DNA from: Pseudomonas brassicacearum
GTDB lineage: Bacteria > Pseudomonadota > Gammaproteobacteria > Pseudomonadales > Pseudomonadaceae
Direction of reading: 5' to 3'
Assembly (NCBI RefSeq): GCF_009601685.2
Contig: NZ_CP045701.2
Location: 2,046,001 to 2,110,000, forward strand
DNA: 64,000 nucleotides
The notes under the pieces were generated by a model that did no database searches, had not been told where the DNA came from, and worked only from the letters and a program-made list of their open reading frames with translations. The position numbers and the translations under genes are program-made. Below are positions 48,457 through 58,837 of the stretch, one piece after another (position 1 is the stretch's first letter; each line of letters opens with the position of its first letter).

Positions 48457-48708
48457 ATGAGTGAAATGAACGACACGCCGGTCGACGGCACGCTGGATGC
48501 CACGGGTCTGAATTGCCCGGAACCGGTGATGATGCTGCATCAGCACATCCGCGACCTGGTTCCCGGTGGGCTGCTGAAAGTGATCGCCACCGACCCCTCG
48601 ACTCGCCGTGACATCCCCAAGTTTTGCGTGTTCCTGGACCACGAACTGGTGGCCCAGCAGGAGGAAGCGGGCACTTACCTCTACTGGATCCGCAAGAAAC
48701 TCGCTTAA
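48457..48708 (+). CDS. tusA: Sulfurtransferase TusA
   Basis: An 83-residue sulfur carrier for tRNA 2-thiouridine and other sulfur transfers. The CPxP motif is in [18 protein letters not shown] with the persulfide cysteine; the SirA-like fold continues through [23 protein letters not shown] lies 8 bases before the ATG. Its stop overlaps the convergent MATE gene stop by 4 bases. Confidence 0.96.
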   Translation: MSEMNDTPVDGTLDATGLNCPEPVMMLHQHIRDLVPGGLLKVIATDPSTRRDIPKFCVFLDHELVAQQEEAGTYLYWIRKKLA

Positions 48709-50111
48709 CCCGTCGAGCGGCTGAGGCGGATCTGCTTGCGCGCGCTGCGTGCCAGGCGGATCGACAGCATCAGCGCCGCGCAGCTCAAGCCTACGATCAG
48801 GCCTTGCCACAACCCGCTCGGGCCGCTGGCGGCGCCGAGCCTGTCGGTCAGGCCCAGGGCGTAACCCACCGGCAGGCCGATGCCCCAATAGGCGAACAGG
48901 GTCAGGATCATCGTCACCCGGGTGTCCTGGAAGCCGCGCAACGCGCCTGCCGCCGTGACCTGGATCGCGTCGGAAAACTGGAACAGCGCCGCGTAGACGA
49001 TCAGCATCGAAGCCACGTCGATCACCACCGGATCGGCGGTATAGATCGCCGCGATAGGCCCGCGCAGTGCGAACATCAGGCTCGCCGACAGGCAGGCGTA
49101 CGCCAGGGCCGTGCCCATGCCCACCCCAGCAGCGAAGCGCGCTTCGCGCGGCTGGCGACGGCCCAGGGCCTGGCCGACTCGCACCGTGACGGCCATGCCC
49201 AGGGAGTAGGGGATCATGAACACCAGGGAGCTGAAGTTCAGGGCGATCTGGTGCCCGGCCACCACCGTGGCGCCGAGGCTGCCGATCAGCAGCGCGATCA
49301 CCGCGAAAATACTCGACTCGGCGAACACCGCAATGCCAATCGGCAAGCCGATGCCCAGCAGGCGTTTGATGACCGCCCATTGCGGCCAGTCGTAACGGCT
49401 GAACAACCGACTCGACTGATAGGCCGGCGCCCACCGGGCCCAACCGGCCATGCCCAGGGCCATGACCCACATCACGATGGCCGTGGCCCAGCCACAACCA
49501 ACGCCGCCCATGGCGGGCACGCCCAGGTGCCCATAGATGAAGATGTAATTGAGCGGAATGTTCAGCGCCAGCCCGCACAACCCCAACACCATCGCCGGCC
49601 GCGTGCGCCCCAGGCCGTCGCTGAAGCAGCGCAGTACGTGATACAGCGCCACGGCCGGCAGACCCGTGCCGATGCCCCGCAGGTATTCCATGCATGGGCC
49701 GATCAGTTCGGGGTCCACATTCATGATGTGCAGGATCGGCTCGGCGCTGAGCAGCGCCAGCGTCGCGATCAACCCCACCACCAATGCCAGCCACAGCGCC
49801 TGGCGCACCAGCGGCCCGATTTCGTCGAACGTACCGGCGCCGAAGCGCTGGGCAACTTTCGGCGTGGTTGCCAGCAATGTGCCGGTCATCAACAGGAACA
49901 CCGGCACCCAGATCGAGTTGCCCAGGGCCACGGCCGCCAGGTCCCGTGGGCCGACCCGGCCGGCCATCACTGCATCGACGAACCCCATGGCAGTGGTTGC
50001 CAGTTGCGCCACCATGATCGGCAACGCCAGGGCCAGCAGGGTCCTGAGTTCCAGGCGAACCCGTGCCGGGCGGGAGAGGGTGGTGGTGGGGGCGTCGATG
50101 ACAGGATTCAC
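48705..50111 (-). CDS. MATE-family multidrug/Na+ antiporter (NorM/PmpM-like)
   Basis: A 12-span inner-membrane exporter of cationic compounds, 468 residues if started at the GTG at 50111 ([20 protein letters not shown]). A TTG at 50141 would add ten residues; neither has a clear ribosome site. MATE features include [40 protein letters not shown] and, in the second half, [20 protein letters not shown]. It is convergent with tusA with touching stops. The substrate is not predictable. Confidence 0.9.
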   Translation of the reverse strand: MNPVIDAPTTTLSRPARVRLELRTLLALALPIMVAQLATTAMGFVDAVMAGRVGPRDLAAVALGNSIWVPVFLLMTGTLLATTPKVAQRFGAGTFDEIGPLVRQALWLALVVGLIATLALLSAEPILHIMNVDPELIGPCMEYLRGIGTGLPAVALYHVLRCFSDGLGRTRPAMVLGLCGLALNIPLNYIFIYGHLGVPAMGGVGCGWATAIVMWVMALGMAGWARWAPAYQSSRLFSRYDWPQWAVIKRLLGIGLPIGIAVFAESSIFAVIALLIGSLGATVVAGHQIALNFSSLVFMIPYSLGMAVTVRVGQALGRRQPREARFAAGVGMGTALAYACLSASLMFALRGPIAAIYTADPVVIDVASMLIVYAALFQFSDAIQVTAAGALRGFQDTRVTMILTLFAYWGIGLPVGYALGLTDRLGAASGPSGLWQGLIVGLSCAALMLSIRLARSARKQIRLSRSTG

Positions 50112-50213
50112 AGGGCAAGCGTCCGAAAAGGTTAAGCGCAAGGCGGCGAATTCTACGCCTTGACGCAGTGGTCAGGAAAAAACCTGTGTTGTGGATTTGT
50201 AATCGTTCTTTCG

Positions 50214-50303
50214 CCTGTGGGAGCAAGGCTTGCCCGCGATGAAGATGATGCGGTCTCCTTGGGAACCGAGGCGCCTGCATCGCGAGCAAGCTTTGCTCCC
50301 ACA
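50214..50303. repeat. REP pair upstream of pdxB
   Basis: Cores GTGGGAGCAAGGCTTGCCCG and ATCGCGAGCAAGCTTTGCTC face each other across a GC-rich spacer containing GCGGTCTCC, similar to the spacers at 48.3 and 58.2 kb. Confidence 0.9.
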
Positions 50304-50391
50304 TAAATCCCCTCGCCACAACATTCGCTTCGGGTAATGCACAGGCTCAACGGAACGCCTACACTGCCCCTCCCGCCAAAGGAGCTCTGCC

Positions 50392-51534
50392 ATGCTGATC
50401 GTCGCTGACGAAAACATCCCCCTGCTTGATGCGTTTTTCCAAGGTTTTGGTGAAATCCGCCGGGTACCGGGCCGGGGGATCGACCGGACGATGGTTGAGC
50501 AAGCCGATGTGCTGTTGGTGCGTTCGGTCAGCCAAGTCAATCGGGCCCTGCTGGAAGGCAGCAAGGTGCGCTTCGTCGGCACCTGCACCATCGGCACCGA
50601 TCACCTGGACCTGGACTATCTTGCCGAGGCCGGTATCCGCTGGGCCAGTGCGCCAGGCTGCAATGCCCGTGGCGTGGTGGACTATGTACTGGGCAGCCTG
50701 ATGACCCTGGCTGAAATCGAAGGCGCGGACCTCAAGCAGCGCACCTTCGGCGTGGTCGGTGCCGGCCAGGTGGGCGGGCGGTTGATCGAGGTGCTCAAGG
50801 GGCTGGGCTGGACCGTGAAAGTCTGCGATCCGCCGCGTCAGGCCGCCGAGGGGGGCGACTATGTGAGCCTGGAGCAGATCATCGAGCAGTGCGATGTGAT
50901 CAGCCTGCACACACCGTTGACCCGCGACGGCGAGCAACCGACCTGGCACCTGTTCGACGAAGCGCGTCTGAACCAGCTCAAGCCCGGGACCTGGCTGATC
51001 AATGCGGCCCGCGGTCCGGTGATCGACAATGCCGCGCTACGCGAAGTGTTGCTGGAGCGCGAAGACCTGCAAGCGGTGCTGGATGTCTGGGAGCAGGAGC
51101 CCACCGTGGATGTGGACCTGGCCGACTTGTGCGTGATTGCCACACCGCACATTGCCGGTTACAGCCTCGATGGCCGCCAGCGTGGCACTGCCCAGATCTA
51201 CCAGGCCTTGTGCGCTTTCCTGGAGCGACCGGTTGAAGTCAGCCTCAGCGACCTGCTGCCTCGGCCCTGGCTGGGTGGCATCACCCTGGACGCCGGAACC
51301 GACCCGGCCTGGGCGTTGGCGGCGCTGTGTCGGAGCGTGTACGACCCCCGTGGCGACGACGCGAACTTTCGCCGCAGCCTGGTGGGCACGGTCGGCGAAC
51401 AACGCAGCGCGTTCGATGCCTTGCGCAAGCATTATCCACCACGGCGGGAAATCGACAGCTTGAAGGTTTGTATCGACGGGCAGTCGGCGGTCTTGCAACA
51501 GATCGTGACGGCGCTGGGTGCCACTGCCATCTAG
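50392..51534 (+). CDS. pdxB: 4-phosphoerythronate dehydrogenase
   Basis: Second step of the DXP-dependent pyridoxal phosphate pathway, oxidising 4-phospho-D-erythronate with NAD. It has 380 residues. It is a D-isomer 2-hydroxyacid dehydrogenase: [16 protein letters not shown], Rossmann [17 protein letters not shown], catalytic Arg in [10 protein letters not shown], Glu in DVWEQEP and His in [14 protein letters not shown]. The C-terminal PdxB dimerisation domain is present. AGGAG precedes the ATG. Confidence 0.96.
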   Translation: MLIVADENIPLLDAFFQGFGEIRRVPGRGIDRTMVEQADVLLVRSVSQVNRALLEGSKVRFVGTCTIGTDHLDLDYLAEAGIRWASAPGCNARGVVDYVLGSLMTLAEIEGADLKQRTFGVVGAGQVGGRLIEVLKGLGWTVKVCDPPRQAAEGGDYVSLEQIIEQCDVISLHTPLTRDGEQPTWHLFDEARLNQLKPGTWLINAARGPVIDNAALREVLLEREDLQAVLDVWEQEPTVDVDLADLCVIATPHIAGYSLDGRQRGTAQIYQALCAFLERPVEVSLSDLLPRPWLGGITLDAGTDPAWALAALCRSVYDPRGDDANFRRSLVGTVGEQRSAFDALRKHYPPRREIDSLKVCIDGQSAVLQQIVTALGATAI

Positions 51535-51546
51535 CGCGGAGCGCTA

Positions 51547-51648
51547 TTGTGGCGAGGGAGCTTGCTCCCGCCGGCTGCGCAGCAGTCGTCGCTTTTTGGA
51601 AACTGGGGTTGCTTCGCAACCCAGCGGGAGCAAGCTCCCTCGCCACAA
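51547..51648. repeat. Large GTGGCGAGGGAGC-type inverted repeat
   Basis: Arms 51547-51571 and 51624-51648 are perfect 25-base reverse complements (core GGCGAGGGAGCTTGCTCCCG). The interior contains a further palindrome near 51605 (GGGTTGCTTCGCAACCC). It lies just beyond pdxB and may act as its transcript end. Confidence 0.93.
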
Positions 51649-51682
51649 AAGCCTGGCCCAAAACCTGCAAAATCAACAGGCA

Positions 51683-51708
51683 TAAAAAACCCGACATCAA
51701 GGTCGGGT
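51683..51708 (-). terminator. Terminator of the small PA1571-like gene
   Basis: Arms ACCCGAC and GTCGGGT with a 6-base loop are followed on the minus strand by a TTTTTT tract, 20 bases after the stop at 51728. Confidence 0.9.
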
Positions 51709-51727
51709 CCAATCGAGACGGGCTGTA

Positions 51728-51907
51728 TCACTGTTGTTCGGCAGGCTTGACCAGTCGTTTTTCCAGCTCGCTGCAGGCTTTGCGGATCATGTCTTCGGTG
51801 ATCGGTACTTCGCGCCCTTGGGCATCGATGAACGAGCAGCCCAGGGACTGGTCCGGTTGCGTGCGGATTACTTGAATCTTGTCGTCGCTGCTGTGTTGCA
51901 AGGACAT
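51728..51907 (-). CDS. Small conserved Pseudomonas protein (PA1571-like)
   Basis: A 59-residue protein MSLQHSSDDKIQVIRTQPDQ, with the central stretch SLGCSFIDAQGREVPITEDM and a helical tail. I recall a Pseudomonas family labelled PA1571 of this size and pattern, but could not verify it. AGGAG lies 8 bases before the ATG at 51907; an ATG at 51922 overlaps that ribosome site. It has its own terminator. No function is known to me. Confidence 0.75.
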   Translation of the reverse strand: MSLQHSSDDKIQVIRTQPDQSLGCSFIDAQGREVPITEDMIRKACSELEKRLVKPAEQQ

Positions 51908-52156
51908 GGCCTGTCTCCTCATCAGGTTGTGTGCCTACTTTAATGTCGCCAGGTGACCGAGCCATGACACTCCTTGTAGGTTCATGGCGACATCTCCACT
52001 CAATCAGAAACACAGTTGCGTTTCCAGCCGGACTTTAGACCGATAACATCTAGCCACTAGTCGTAGTGGTCATATTTAACCTGACTCATTCTGATTCAAT
52101 TTGGTTCCGCTACGCTTTGGCGTCGCTGGCCGGCCTTTTTCCTGCTGCATTATCGG

Positions 52157-53938
52157 ATGCCCTTGATGCTTTCTTCCCGACATCGCCGTGCCATACGCCT
52201 GGCCAGTGGCTTCATCGCCCCTTACCGCAAACAGGTCGCCGGCGCCTTGCTGGCTCTGATTGTCACTGCCGGTATTACCTTGTCCATGGGCCAAGGCATC
52301 CGGTTGCTGGTGGACCAGGGCTTCATGACCCGCTCGCCGCATCTGCTCAATCAATCCATCGGCCTGTTCATGGTGCTGGTGGTCGGGTTGGCGATCGGGA
52401 CGTTTTCACGTTTTTACCTGGTGTCCTGGATCGGCGAGCGGGTGGTGGCCGATATCCGGCGGCAGGTCTTCAACCACCTGGTGTACTTGCACCCCGGCTT
52501 CTACGAAAACAACCGCAGTTCGGAAATCCAGTCGCGGCTGACCGCCGATACGACCTTGCTGCAATCGGTGATCGGTTCGTCGCTGTCGTTGTTTTTGCGC
52601 AACGCCTTGATGGTGGTCGGCGGCATCGTGTTGCTATTCATCACCAACCCCAAGCTGACCAGCATCGTGGTGATTGCCCTGCCGCTGGTATTGGCGCCGA
52701 TCCTGGTCTTTGGTCGTCGGGTGCGCAGTTTGTCGCGCCAGAGCCAGGACCGCATTGCCGATGTCGGCAGCTACGTCTCCGAAACCCTCGGCCAGATCAA
52801 GACCGTGCAGGCCTACAACCATCAGGTCCAGGATGAACAACGTTTTTCCGTGACCGTGGAGCAGGCCTTCGACACCGCCCGCAAGCGCATCGCCCAGCGT
52901 GCCTGGCTGATCACCCTGGTGATCGTGCTGGTGCTGGGCGCGGTGGGGGTGATGCTCTGGGTCGGGGGCATGGACGTCATCGCCGGGCGGATTTCCGGCG
53001 GTGAGCTGGCAGCGTTCGTGTTCTACAGCCTGATCGTCGGCAGCGCCTTCGGCACGCTGAGCGAGGTGATCGGCGAGCTGCAACGGGCGGCGGGTGCGGC
53101 AGAGCGCATTGCCGAGTTGCTGCGTTCGCAGAACATCATCCAGCCGCCGGCTTCAGGCCTTGTCACCTTGCCGGAGCGAGTCCGGGGCGATTTGCGCCTC
53201 GAAGGCGTGCGTTTTTCCTATCCCTCCCGACCGGACAGTTATGCGGTCGACGGCCTCGACCTGACCATCAAGGCCGGCGAGACCCTGGCCCTGGTCGGGC
53301 CTTCCGGTGCAGGCAAGTCGACGGTGTATGACCTGCTGCTGCGCTTCTACGATCCGGTGCAAGGGCAGATCCTGATCGACGATGTGCCGTTGACTCGACT
53401 CGATCCGCTGGACCTGCGCCGCCACTTCGCCCTGGTTTCACAAAACCCGGCGCTGTTTTTCGGCACGGTCGAAGAGAACATCCGCTACGGCAACCCGCAA
53501 GCGACGTCCGAGCAGGTGCGTGAGGCCGCGCAGATCGCCCACGCCCACGACTTCATCGAAAAAATGCCCGACGGCTACCAGACCCACCTGGGCGACGGCG
53601 GCCTGGGCCTGTCCGGCGGGCAGCGCCAGCGCCTGGCCATCGCTCGGGCGTTGCTGGTGGACGCTCCGATCCTGCTGCTGGATGAGGCCACCAGCGCCCT
53701 CGATGCGCAAAGCGAACACCTGATCCAGCAGGCCCTGCCCAGCCTGATGAAAAACCGCACGACCCTGGTCATCGCCCACCGTTTGGCCACGGTGAAAAAC
53801 GCCGACCGGATCGCGGTGATGGACCAGGGCAAAGTGGTTGCCGTGGGCACTCACCAGGAGCTGGTTGCCAGCAATGCGCTGTATGCGCGGTTGGCGGCGT
53901 TGCAGTTCAATGTGGGGCTGGAGGCGGCAACCGACTAG
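52157..53938 (+). CDS. ABC exporter, fused permease-ATPase (MsbA/LapB-like)
   Basis: A half-size exporter of 593 residues, working as a homodimer in the inner membrane. Six membrane spans (residues about 20-320) precede an ATPase with Walker A GPSGAGKST, signature LSGGQRQRLAIARALL, and Walker B ILLLDEATSAL, with H-loop IAHRLATV. It is of the lipid/multidrug ABCB type; the substrate is unknown. The start at 52157 has no strong ribosome site; 52166 is an alternative. A bidirectional terminator follows. Confidence 0.92.
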   Translation: MPLMLSSRHRRAIRLASGFIAPYRKQVAGALLALIVTAGITLSMGQGIRLLVDQGFMTRSPHLLNQSIGLFMVLVVGLAIGTFSRFYLVSWIGERVVADIRRQVFNHLVYLHPGFYENNRSSEIQSRLTADTTLLQSVIGSSLSLFLRNALMVVGGIVLLFITNPKLTSIVVIALPLVLAPILVFGRRVRSLSRQSQDRIADVGSYVSETLGQIKTVQAYNHQVQDEQRFSVTVEQAFDTARKRIAQRAWLITLVIVLVLGAVGVMLWVGGMDVIAGRISGGELAAFVFYSLIVGSAFGTLSEVIGELQRAAGAAERIAELLRSQNIIQPPASGLVTLPERVRGDLRLEGVRFSYPSRPDSYAVDGLDLTIKAGETLALVGPSGAGKSTVYDLLLRFYDPVQGQILIDDVPLTRLDPLDLRRHFALVSQNPALFFGTVEENIRYGNPQATSEQVREAAQIAHAHDFIEKMPDGYQTHLGDGGLGLSGGQRQRLAIARALLVDAPILLLDEATSALDAQSEHLIQQALPSLMKNRTTLVIAHRLATVKNADRIAVMDQGKVVAVGTHQELVASNALYARLAALQFNVGLEAATD

Positions 53939-53984
53939 GTATGGCGTCCACATGAATCCCCTGTCGGAGCGAGTAACCGACCAA

Positions 53985-54019
53985 AAAATGCCCACATCTT
54001 TCGATGTGGGCATTTCTTT
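53985..54019. terminator. Bidirectional terminator between the ABC exporter and slt
   Basis: Arms AAATGCCCACATC and GATGTGGGCATTT enclose a TTTC loop, with an A run before and a T-rich tract (TTTCTTTTTC) after, so both convergent genes can end here. Confidence 0.93.
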
Positions 54020-54048
54020 TTCTTCTCAGCAACAGCTTGCGCTAATAA

Positions 54049-55977
54049 TCACTGATCATCGAAATACCGCTCATGCCAATCCACCAGCGGTTGCGGCGAG
54101 TTGAGTTTCTGACCGTAGATCACCGAGTACGACAACACGTTCTGCACGTATTGGCGGGTTTCGTCGAATGGGATGCTTTCGACCCAGACATCGAAGCTCA
54201 AGTGGTCGGCGCCGCGCAGCCACTGGCGCACGCGACCGGGGCCGGCGTTGTAGGCCGCCGAGGCCAGGACGCGGTTGCCGTTGAACTGGCTGTGAACCTG
54301 GCTCAGGTAGGCCGCGCCTAACTGGATGTTCTTGTCCGGGTTCAACACTTGCCGTGGCGAGGCCAGGGGAATGCTGAACTTGCGCGCGGTTTCCTTGGCG
54401 GTGCCAGGCATCAGTTGCATCAGGCCGGTGGCGCCGACGCCGGAGCGGGCGTCGTCCATGAAGGCGCTTTCCTGGCGGGTGATCGCGAACACCCAGCTCG
54501 AATGCAGGCCACGGACCTTGGCCTCGCGCACCAGGGTGTCGCGGTGGGCCATCGGGAAGCGGATGTCCAGGTCGTCCCAGTATTTGGCCTGGCTGATGGT
54601 GCGAATGGCCGGGAAATACCACTTCAGGTCATAGGCCAGTTTGGCTTGGGCGACCATTTCGTCCCGGTTGAAATGACGACTGACGTGATACCACTCGCGG
54701 CGTCCGTCGACGATGTCTCCGCGGGCGTGGAACTCCAGGGCCCGACGTATGCCCGGCGTATTGCAAACCTTGTTGATCAGCGCCTGGCTCAATACCAGTG
54801 GCTTGTTGATCAGAGAGTACGGCGACTGGGAACGGTCGGCGGCCAGGAAGCCATAGAAATCCCGTTCCCGGGCCAGGTGCTTGTAGAGCTCCAGCGCCTC
54901 GGGGTTCTGCGGCTGTGCCAGCTCCAGCGTGCGGGCCTGCCAATATCGCCAACGGTTGGTGCTGGCCAGCGACTCGGGCAGGCGGCGGGTCAGTTTGTAG
55001 GCATCGTCCCAGCGAGCCAGGCGCAGCAGCAGGCGCAAGCGCCACTCCGAAACGGTGTCATCGCGCAGTTCCGGGTCGTATTTCGTCATCACGCCCAAGG
55101 CCCGGCTGTCAAAGCGCTTGGCCAGGGTCAGGCCGATTTCCCGGGCGATCGCCACTTTTTCATCCCGGGAAAAGTGCATGGTGCTGGCATAGCCGTCCAG
55201 CAGCGCCATGGCTTTTTCCGGATCCTGGCGGGCCAGGCGACGCAGGCCGAGGCTGACGATATCGGCCATCGGCTCATCGGCCGGGCTGAAGCGCGAAGGC
55301 TGGTTGAGCAGATCGGGCTTTTGCGCCACGTCCACCAGCAACTTGCCACGGGGGGCGAGGGTGGTCAGGCCGCTGACCAGGCTGTTGGCCAGCGGGAAGT
55401 TGCGGGCCTGGGCCGCCAGTTTTACGCGCGCCCAGCGTTTCTGTTCGGTCAATTGGCCCTGGGAGGCCCATAGGCCGAACAGCGCATCGCACGCCTGGGG
55501 CTGGGATTTGGCGGAGAGCCACAACTTTTCGGTGTTGGCATAGCCTTCGGCCTTCAAGCCATGGCTGAGCTGGTACTGGGCGTTAAGGCAGTCCAGTTCG
55601 GTGAAATTGAGCTTGGGGTCGTAATACTTGACGAAGGTCTCCCAATCGCCGCGTTCGCTCAGCCAACGCAGCCAGCGCAACTTCATCCAGTTGGCCTGGG
55701 GCAGGTCGCCATGTTCGGCGAGGAACTTCTCGATTTCGGCGTTGCTGGCGCTCTTGAGGCGGGCGGTCAGCTCGTCATAGGCCAGGTACGGCTCCAGCGG
55801 ATAATCGCGCAGGGCCTGGCTATAGCGAAAGTAGGGACCGGAATCACCTTTGGCCAAGGCGCGCTTGGCCTCGTCGTAATATTGGCGTTGAGTGGAGATA
55901 TCCACCGCCTGCGCGGATTGAACGGCAGTGGCACATACAAAAAGACACGATAAAACACTGAAAAGGCGACTGCGCAT
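54049..55977 (-). CDS. slt: Soluble lytic murein transglycosylase
   Basis: Periplasmic muramidase that cleaves peptidoglycan to anhydro-muropeptides. It has 642 residues from MRSRLFSVLSCLFVCATAVQ, a signal peptide ending at QSAQA. A long alpha-superhelical U domain (to about residue 460) is followed by the lysozyme-like domain: ITRQESAFMDDARSGVGATG with catalytic Glu, LMQLMPGTAKETA, and AAYNAGPGRVRQWL. The frame remains open upstream to 56103, but the signal peptide and GGATG site fix the start. Confidence 0.95.
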   Translation of the reverse strand: MRSRLFSVLSCLFVCATAVQSAQAVDISTQRQYYDEAKRALAKGDSGPYFRYSQALRDYPLEPYLAYDELTARLKSASNAEIEKFLAEHGDLPQANWMKLRWLRWLSERGDWETFVKYYDPKLNFTELDCLNAQYQLSHGLKAEGYANTEKLWLSAKSQPQACDALFGLWASQGQLTEQKRWARVKLAAQARNFPLANSLVSGLTTLAPRGKLLVDVAQKPDLLNQPSRFSPADEPMADIVSLGLRRLARQDPEKAMALLDGYASTMHFSRDEKVAIAREIGLTLAKRFDSRALGVMTKYDPELRDDTVSEWRLRLLLRLARWDDAYKLTRRLPESLASTNRWRYWQARTLELAQPQNPEALELYKHLARERDFYGFLAADRSQSPYSLINKPLVLSQALINKVCNTPGIRRALEFHARGDIVDGRREWYHVSRHFNRDEMVAQAKLAYDLKWYFPAIRTISQAKYWDDLDIRFPMAHRDTLVREAKVRGLHSSWVFAITRQESAFMDDARSGVGATGLMQLMPGTAKETARKFSIPLASPRQVLNPDKNIQLGAAYLSQVHSQFNGNRVLASAAYNAGPGRVRQWLRGADHLSFDVWVESIPFDETRQYVQNVLSYSVIYGQKLNSPQPLVDWHERYFDDQ

Positions 55978-56192
55978 GAGACATCCGGGCATAAAAAAAA
56001 CATGACAAGCCCAAGGGGTAACCCAGGGTAACTGTCTGTAGCTTAGCCTTTTGCCAGCAGCTGGCGAAAGCTTTGCGGGTCCGTCGGTGCAAGTTCGCAA
56101 CATTTGTCATGCAGAGTGCTTCGGTGGCGAAATTGGCGGACCCCTGAGGCCTCATCTCAGGTAGAATGCGCGCCCGGTTTTTGGAGAAGCTC

Positions 56193-58112
56193 ATGACCCT
56201 GCTCAAATTCAGCGATGTGTCCCTTGCTTTCGGCGCGATGCCGTTGTTGGACAAGGTGTCCTGGCAGATCGCCCGTGGTGAGCGGGTGTGCATCATCGGC
56301 CGCAACGGCACTGGCAAGTCCAGCATGATGAAGCTGGTCAAGGGCGATCAGAAGCCCGATGACGGCTCGGTCTGGCGCGCGCCAGGCCTGAAAATCGGCG
56401 AATTACCCCAGGAACTGCCGGTGGCCGACGAGCGGACTGTGTTCGACGTGGTCGCCGAAGGCCTGGACGGTGTCGGCGCGCTGTTGGCCGAGTACCACCA
56501 CCTGAGCCAGAACATCGTCACCGATGCCGATCTGGACAAGTTGATGCACGTGCAGCACGACCTTGAAGCCCGAGACGGCTGGCGTCTGCAGCAATTGGTC
56601 GACAGCACCCTGAGCCGCCTGCAACTGCCGGCCGACAAGACCCTGGCCGAGTTGTCCGGCGGCTGGCGTCGCCGCGTCCTGCTGGCCCAGGCCCTGGTCT
56701 CCGAGCCGGACCTGCTGCTGCTCGACGAACCGACCAACCACCTGGACATCGGCGCCATTGCCTGGCTTGAAGAAGCCTTGAAGGACTTCCAGGGGGCGGT
56801 GCTGTTCATCACCCACGACCGTTCCTTCCTGCAAAACCTGGCGACCCGCATCCTTGAACTGGACCGTGGCGGCCTGATCGACTGGAACGGCGACTACGCC
56901 AGCTTCCTTGTACACAAGGAAGCGGCGCTGGCGGCGGAAGAAACCGCTAACGCGTTGTTCGATAAGAAACTGGCCCAGGAAGAAGTCTGGATTCGCCAGG
57001 GTATCAAGGCGCGTCGCACCCGCAATGAAGGCCGTGTGCGGGCGCTCAAGGCCTTGCGCATGGAACGCAGTGAGCGTCGCGAGCGCACCGGCAAGGCCAA
57101 CATTCAGTTGGATACCGCTGACAAGTCCGGCAAACAGGTGATGGTCCTTGAGAACGTGAGTTTCGCGCACCCGGGCGGCCCGTTCCTGATCAAGGACTTT
57201 TCCATGGTCCTGCAACGTGGCGATCGCATCGGACTGCTGGGTGCCAACGGCACTGGCAAGACCACCTTGCTCAAGCTGATGCTCGGCGGCCTGGTGCCGA
57301 CCAATGGCAAGGTGGAGGAGGGCACGAAGATCGACGTCGCCTACTTTGACCAGTTGCGCCATCAGTTGGACCTGGAAAAGACCGTGATCGATAACGTGGC
57401 CGAAGGTCGCGATTTCATCGACATCGACGGTCAGAGTCGCCATGTGCTGAGCTACCTCGGTGATTTCCTGTTCAGCCCCCAGCGTGCCCGTACGCCGGTC
57501 AAGGCGCTGTCGGGGGGCGAGCGCGCCCGTCTGTTGCTGGCCAAGTTGTTCAGCAAGCCGGCGAACCTGCTGGTGCTCGACGAACCGACCAACGACCTGG
57601 ACGTGGAAACCCTGGAGTTGCTGGAGGAGGTGTTGCTGACCTTCAACGGTACTGTGCTGATGGTCAGTCACGACCGGGCATTCCTCGACAACGTGGTCAC
57701 CAGCACGCTGGTGTTCGAAGGCGAAGGCCTGGTGCGTGAATACGTCGGTGGTTATCAGGACTGGCTGCGCCAGGGCGGCTCACCGCGTCTGCTGGGAGTA
57801 ACCGAGAGCAAGTCCGGCAAGGCCGACCTGAATTCGGCCGTGGTCAAGGCCGAGCCGGCCCCGGTAGCTGCCGCAGCGGCCCCGGCACCGGCCAAGAAGA
57901 AACTCAGCTACAAGCTGCAGCGTGAGCTGGAGGCGCTGCCGGGTGATATCGACGCGAAGGAACAGCAGATCGCCGCGGTGCAAGCGCAGATGGCTGAGGC
58001 CGGCTTCTACCAGCGACCTGCTGCCGAAACCGCCAAGGTCATCGCGCAGCTGGAGCAGTTGCAGGCCGAGCTGGACGCACTGCTCGAGCGCTGGGCTGAA
58101 CTGGACGCTTGA
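56193..58112 (+). CDS. uup: ABC-F family ATPase Uup
   Basis: A soluble tandem-ABC protein of 639 residues that acts on ribosomes or branched DNA, not in transport. Walker A motifs are GRNGTGKSS and GANGTGKTT; signatures LSGGWRRRVLLAQAL and LSGGERARLLLAKL; Walker B LLLLDEPTNHLD and LVLDEPTNDLD. The linker (GIKARRTRNEGRVRALKALR) and the C-terminal coiled coil after residue 560 identify Uup. GGAGA lies 7 bases before the ATG at 56193. It is divergent from slt. Confidence 0.95.
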   Translation: MTLLKFSDVSLAFGAMPLLDKVSWQIARGERVCIIGRNGTGKSSMMKLVKGDQKPDDGSVWRAPGLKIGELPQELPVADERTVFDVVAEGLDGVGALLAEYHHLSQNIVTDADLDKLMHVQHDLEARDGWRLQQLVDSTLSRLQLPADKTLAELSGGWRRRVLLAQALVSEPDLLLLDEPTNHLDIGAIAWLEEALKDFQGAVLFITHDRSFLQNLATRILELDRGGLIDWNGDYASFLVHKEAALAAEETANALFDKKLAQEEVWIRQGIKARRTRNEGRVRALKALRMERSERRERTGKANIQLDTADKSGKQVMVLENVSFAHPGGPFLIKDFSMVLQRGDRIGLLGANGTGKTTLLKLMLGGLVPTNGKVEEGTKIDVAYFDQLRHQLDLEKTVIDNVAEGRDFIDIDGQSRHVLSYLGDFLFSPQRARTPVKALSGGERARLLLAKLFSKPANLLVLDEPTNDLDVETLELLEEVLLTFNGTVLMVSHDRAFLDNVVTSTLVFEGEGLVREYVGGYQDWLRQGGSPRLLGVTESKSGKADLNSAVVKAEPAPVAAAAAPAPAKKKLSYKLQRELEALPGDIDAKEQQIAAVQAQMAEAGFYQRPAAETAKVIAQLEQLQAELDALLERWAELDA

Positions 58113-58127
58113 TTCATTGAGGTAAGA

Positions 58128-58163
58128 AATCCTGGCGCTCAGCGATGAGCGCCGGGATTTTTA
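58128..58163 (+). terminator. Terminator after uup
   Basis: Arms GGCGCTCA and TGAGCGCC around GCGA, extended by AAATCC/GGGATTT pairing, followed by TTTTTATTT. Confidence 0.92.
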
Positions 58164-58193
58164 TTTGAAACGCTATTCCCCTGTAGGGGTGAG

Positions 58194-58286
58194 CCTGTGG
58201 GAGCAAAGCCTGCTCGCGATGAACGATAACGCGGTCATTCGACAGACCGAGATGCCTTCATCGCGAGCAAGCTTTGCTCCCACAGG
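58194..58286. repeat. REP pair between uup and uspA
   Basis: Cores GTGGGAGCAAAGCCTGCTCG and ATCGCGAGCAAGCTTTGCTC face each other; the spacer resembles those at 48.3 and 50.2 kb. It ends 8 bases from the uspA-type stop. Confidence 0.9.
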
Positions 58287-58294
58287 TTCAGGGG

Positions 58295-58735
58295 TCATGT
58301 GCGCTTGATCAGGTGCACCGCCAGCACGTCGCAGGGCGCGCCATGCAGCACGTCGTTGGCGGTCGAGCCCAACAACAGCGCCAGGCCGTGGCGACCATGG
58401 CTGCCGACCACAATCAGGTCGCAACCCTGTTCCTTGGCCAGGTGATGGATCTCCTGGCGCGGCTGGCCGTAGGTCAGGTGGCTGAATTCCTTTTTCAGGG
58501 CAGGGTATTTCACGATCAGTCGGTCAAGGCGTTCCTTGGCTTGGTCGAATTGCTGCTGCTGCAACTGGGAAAGGTCCATGGGGACGTCGCCACCGAAGGC
58601 CATGGCCATCGGTTCGACGATATGCACCAGCGAAAGCTTGGTGTCCCGGCCTTCACAAAGGGCGAGGGCGCGCTTGACGACCGGATCGCATTCTTCAGTG
58701 AGGTCGACGGCGACCAGAATGTGTTCGTAGTACAT
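58295..58735 (-). CDS. Universal stress protein, UspA family
   Basis: A 146-residue Rossmann-like cytoplasmic protein. It starts MYYEHILVAVDLTEECDPVV and carries VVGSHGRHGLALLLGSTAND near the C-terminus, close to the G-2x-G-9x-G(S/T) ATP-binding signature but one residue shorter. GGAGTG lies about 9 bases before the ATG at 58735. It is divergent from the small membrane protein at 58838. Confidence 0.93.
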   Translation of the reverse strand: MYYEHILVAVDLTEECDPVVKRALALCEGRDTKLSLVHIVEPMAMAFGGDVPMDLSQLQQQQFDQAKERLDRLIVKYPALKKEFSHLTYGQPRQEIHHLAKEQGCDLIVVGSHGRHGLALLLGSTANDVLHGAPCDVLAVHLIKRT

Positions 58736-58837
58736 GGGAAGCACTCCAGAGAATTGCAATACGGTAAGTATGGCTGGTTTCAAGCGCATTGACGGCGACA
58801 TGGCTCAATGGGCTCATCAGAATTCGGGAGTACGAAT

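Noticed and set aside
58173..58424. Leftward 83-codon frame between uup and uspA
   Set aside because: Contains VGAKLARDEG, the translation of the REP pair at 58194-58286, and overlaps the uspA-type gene in another frame.
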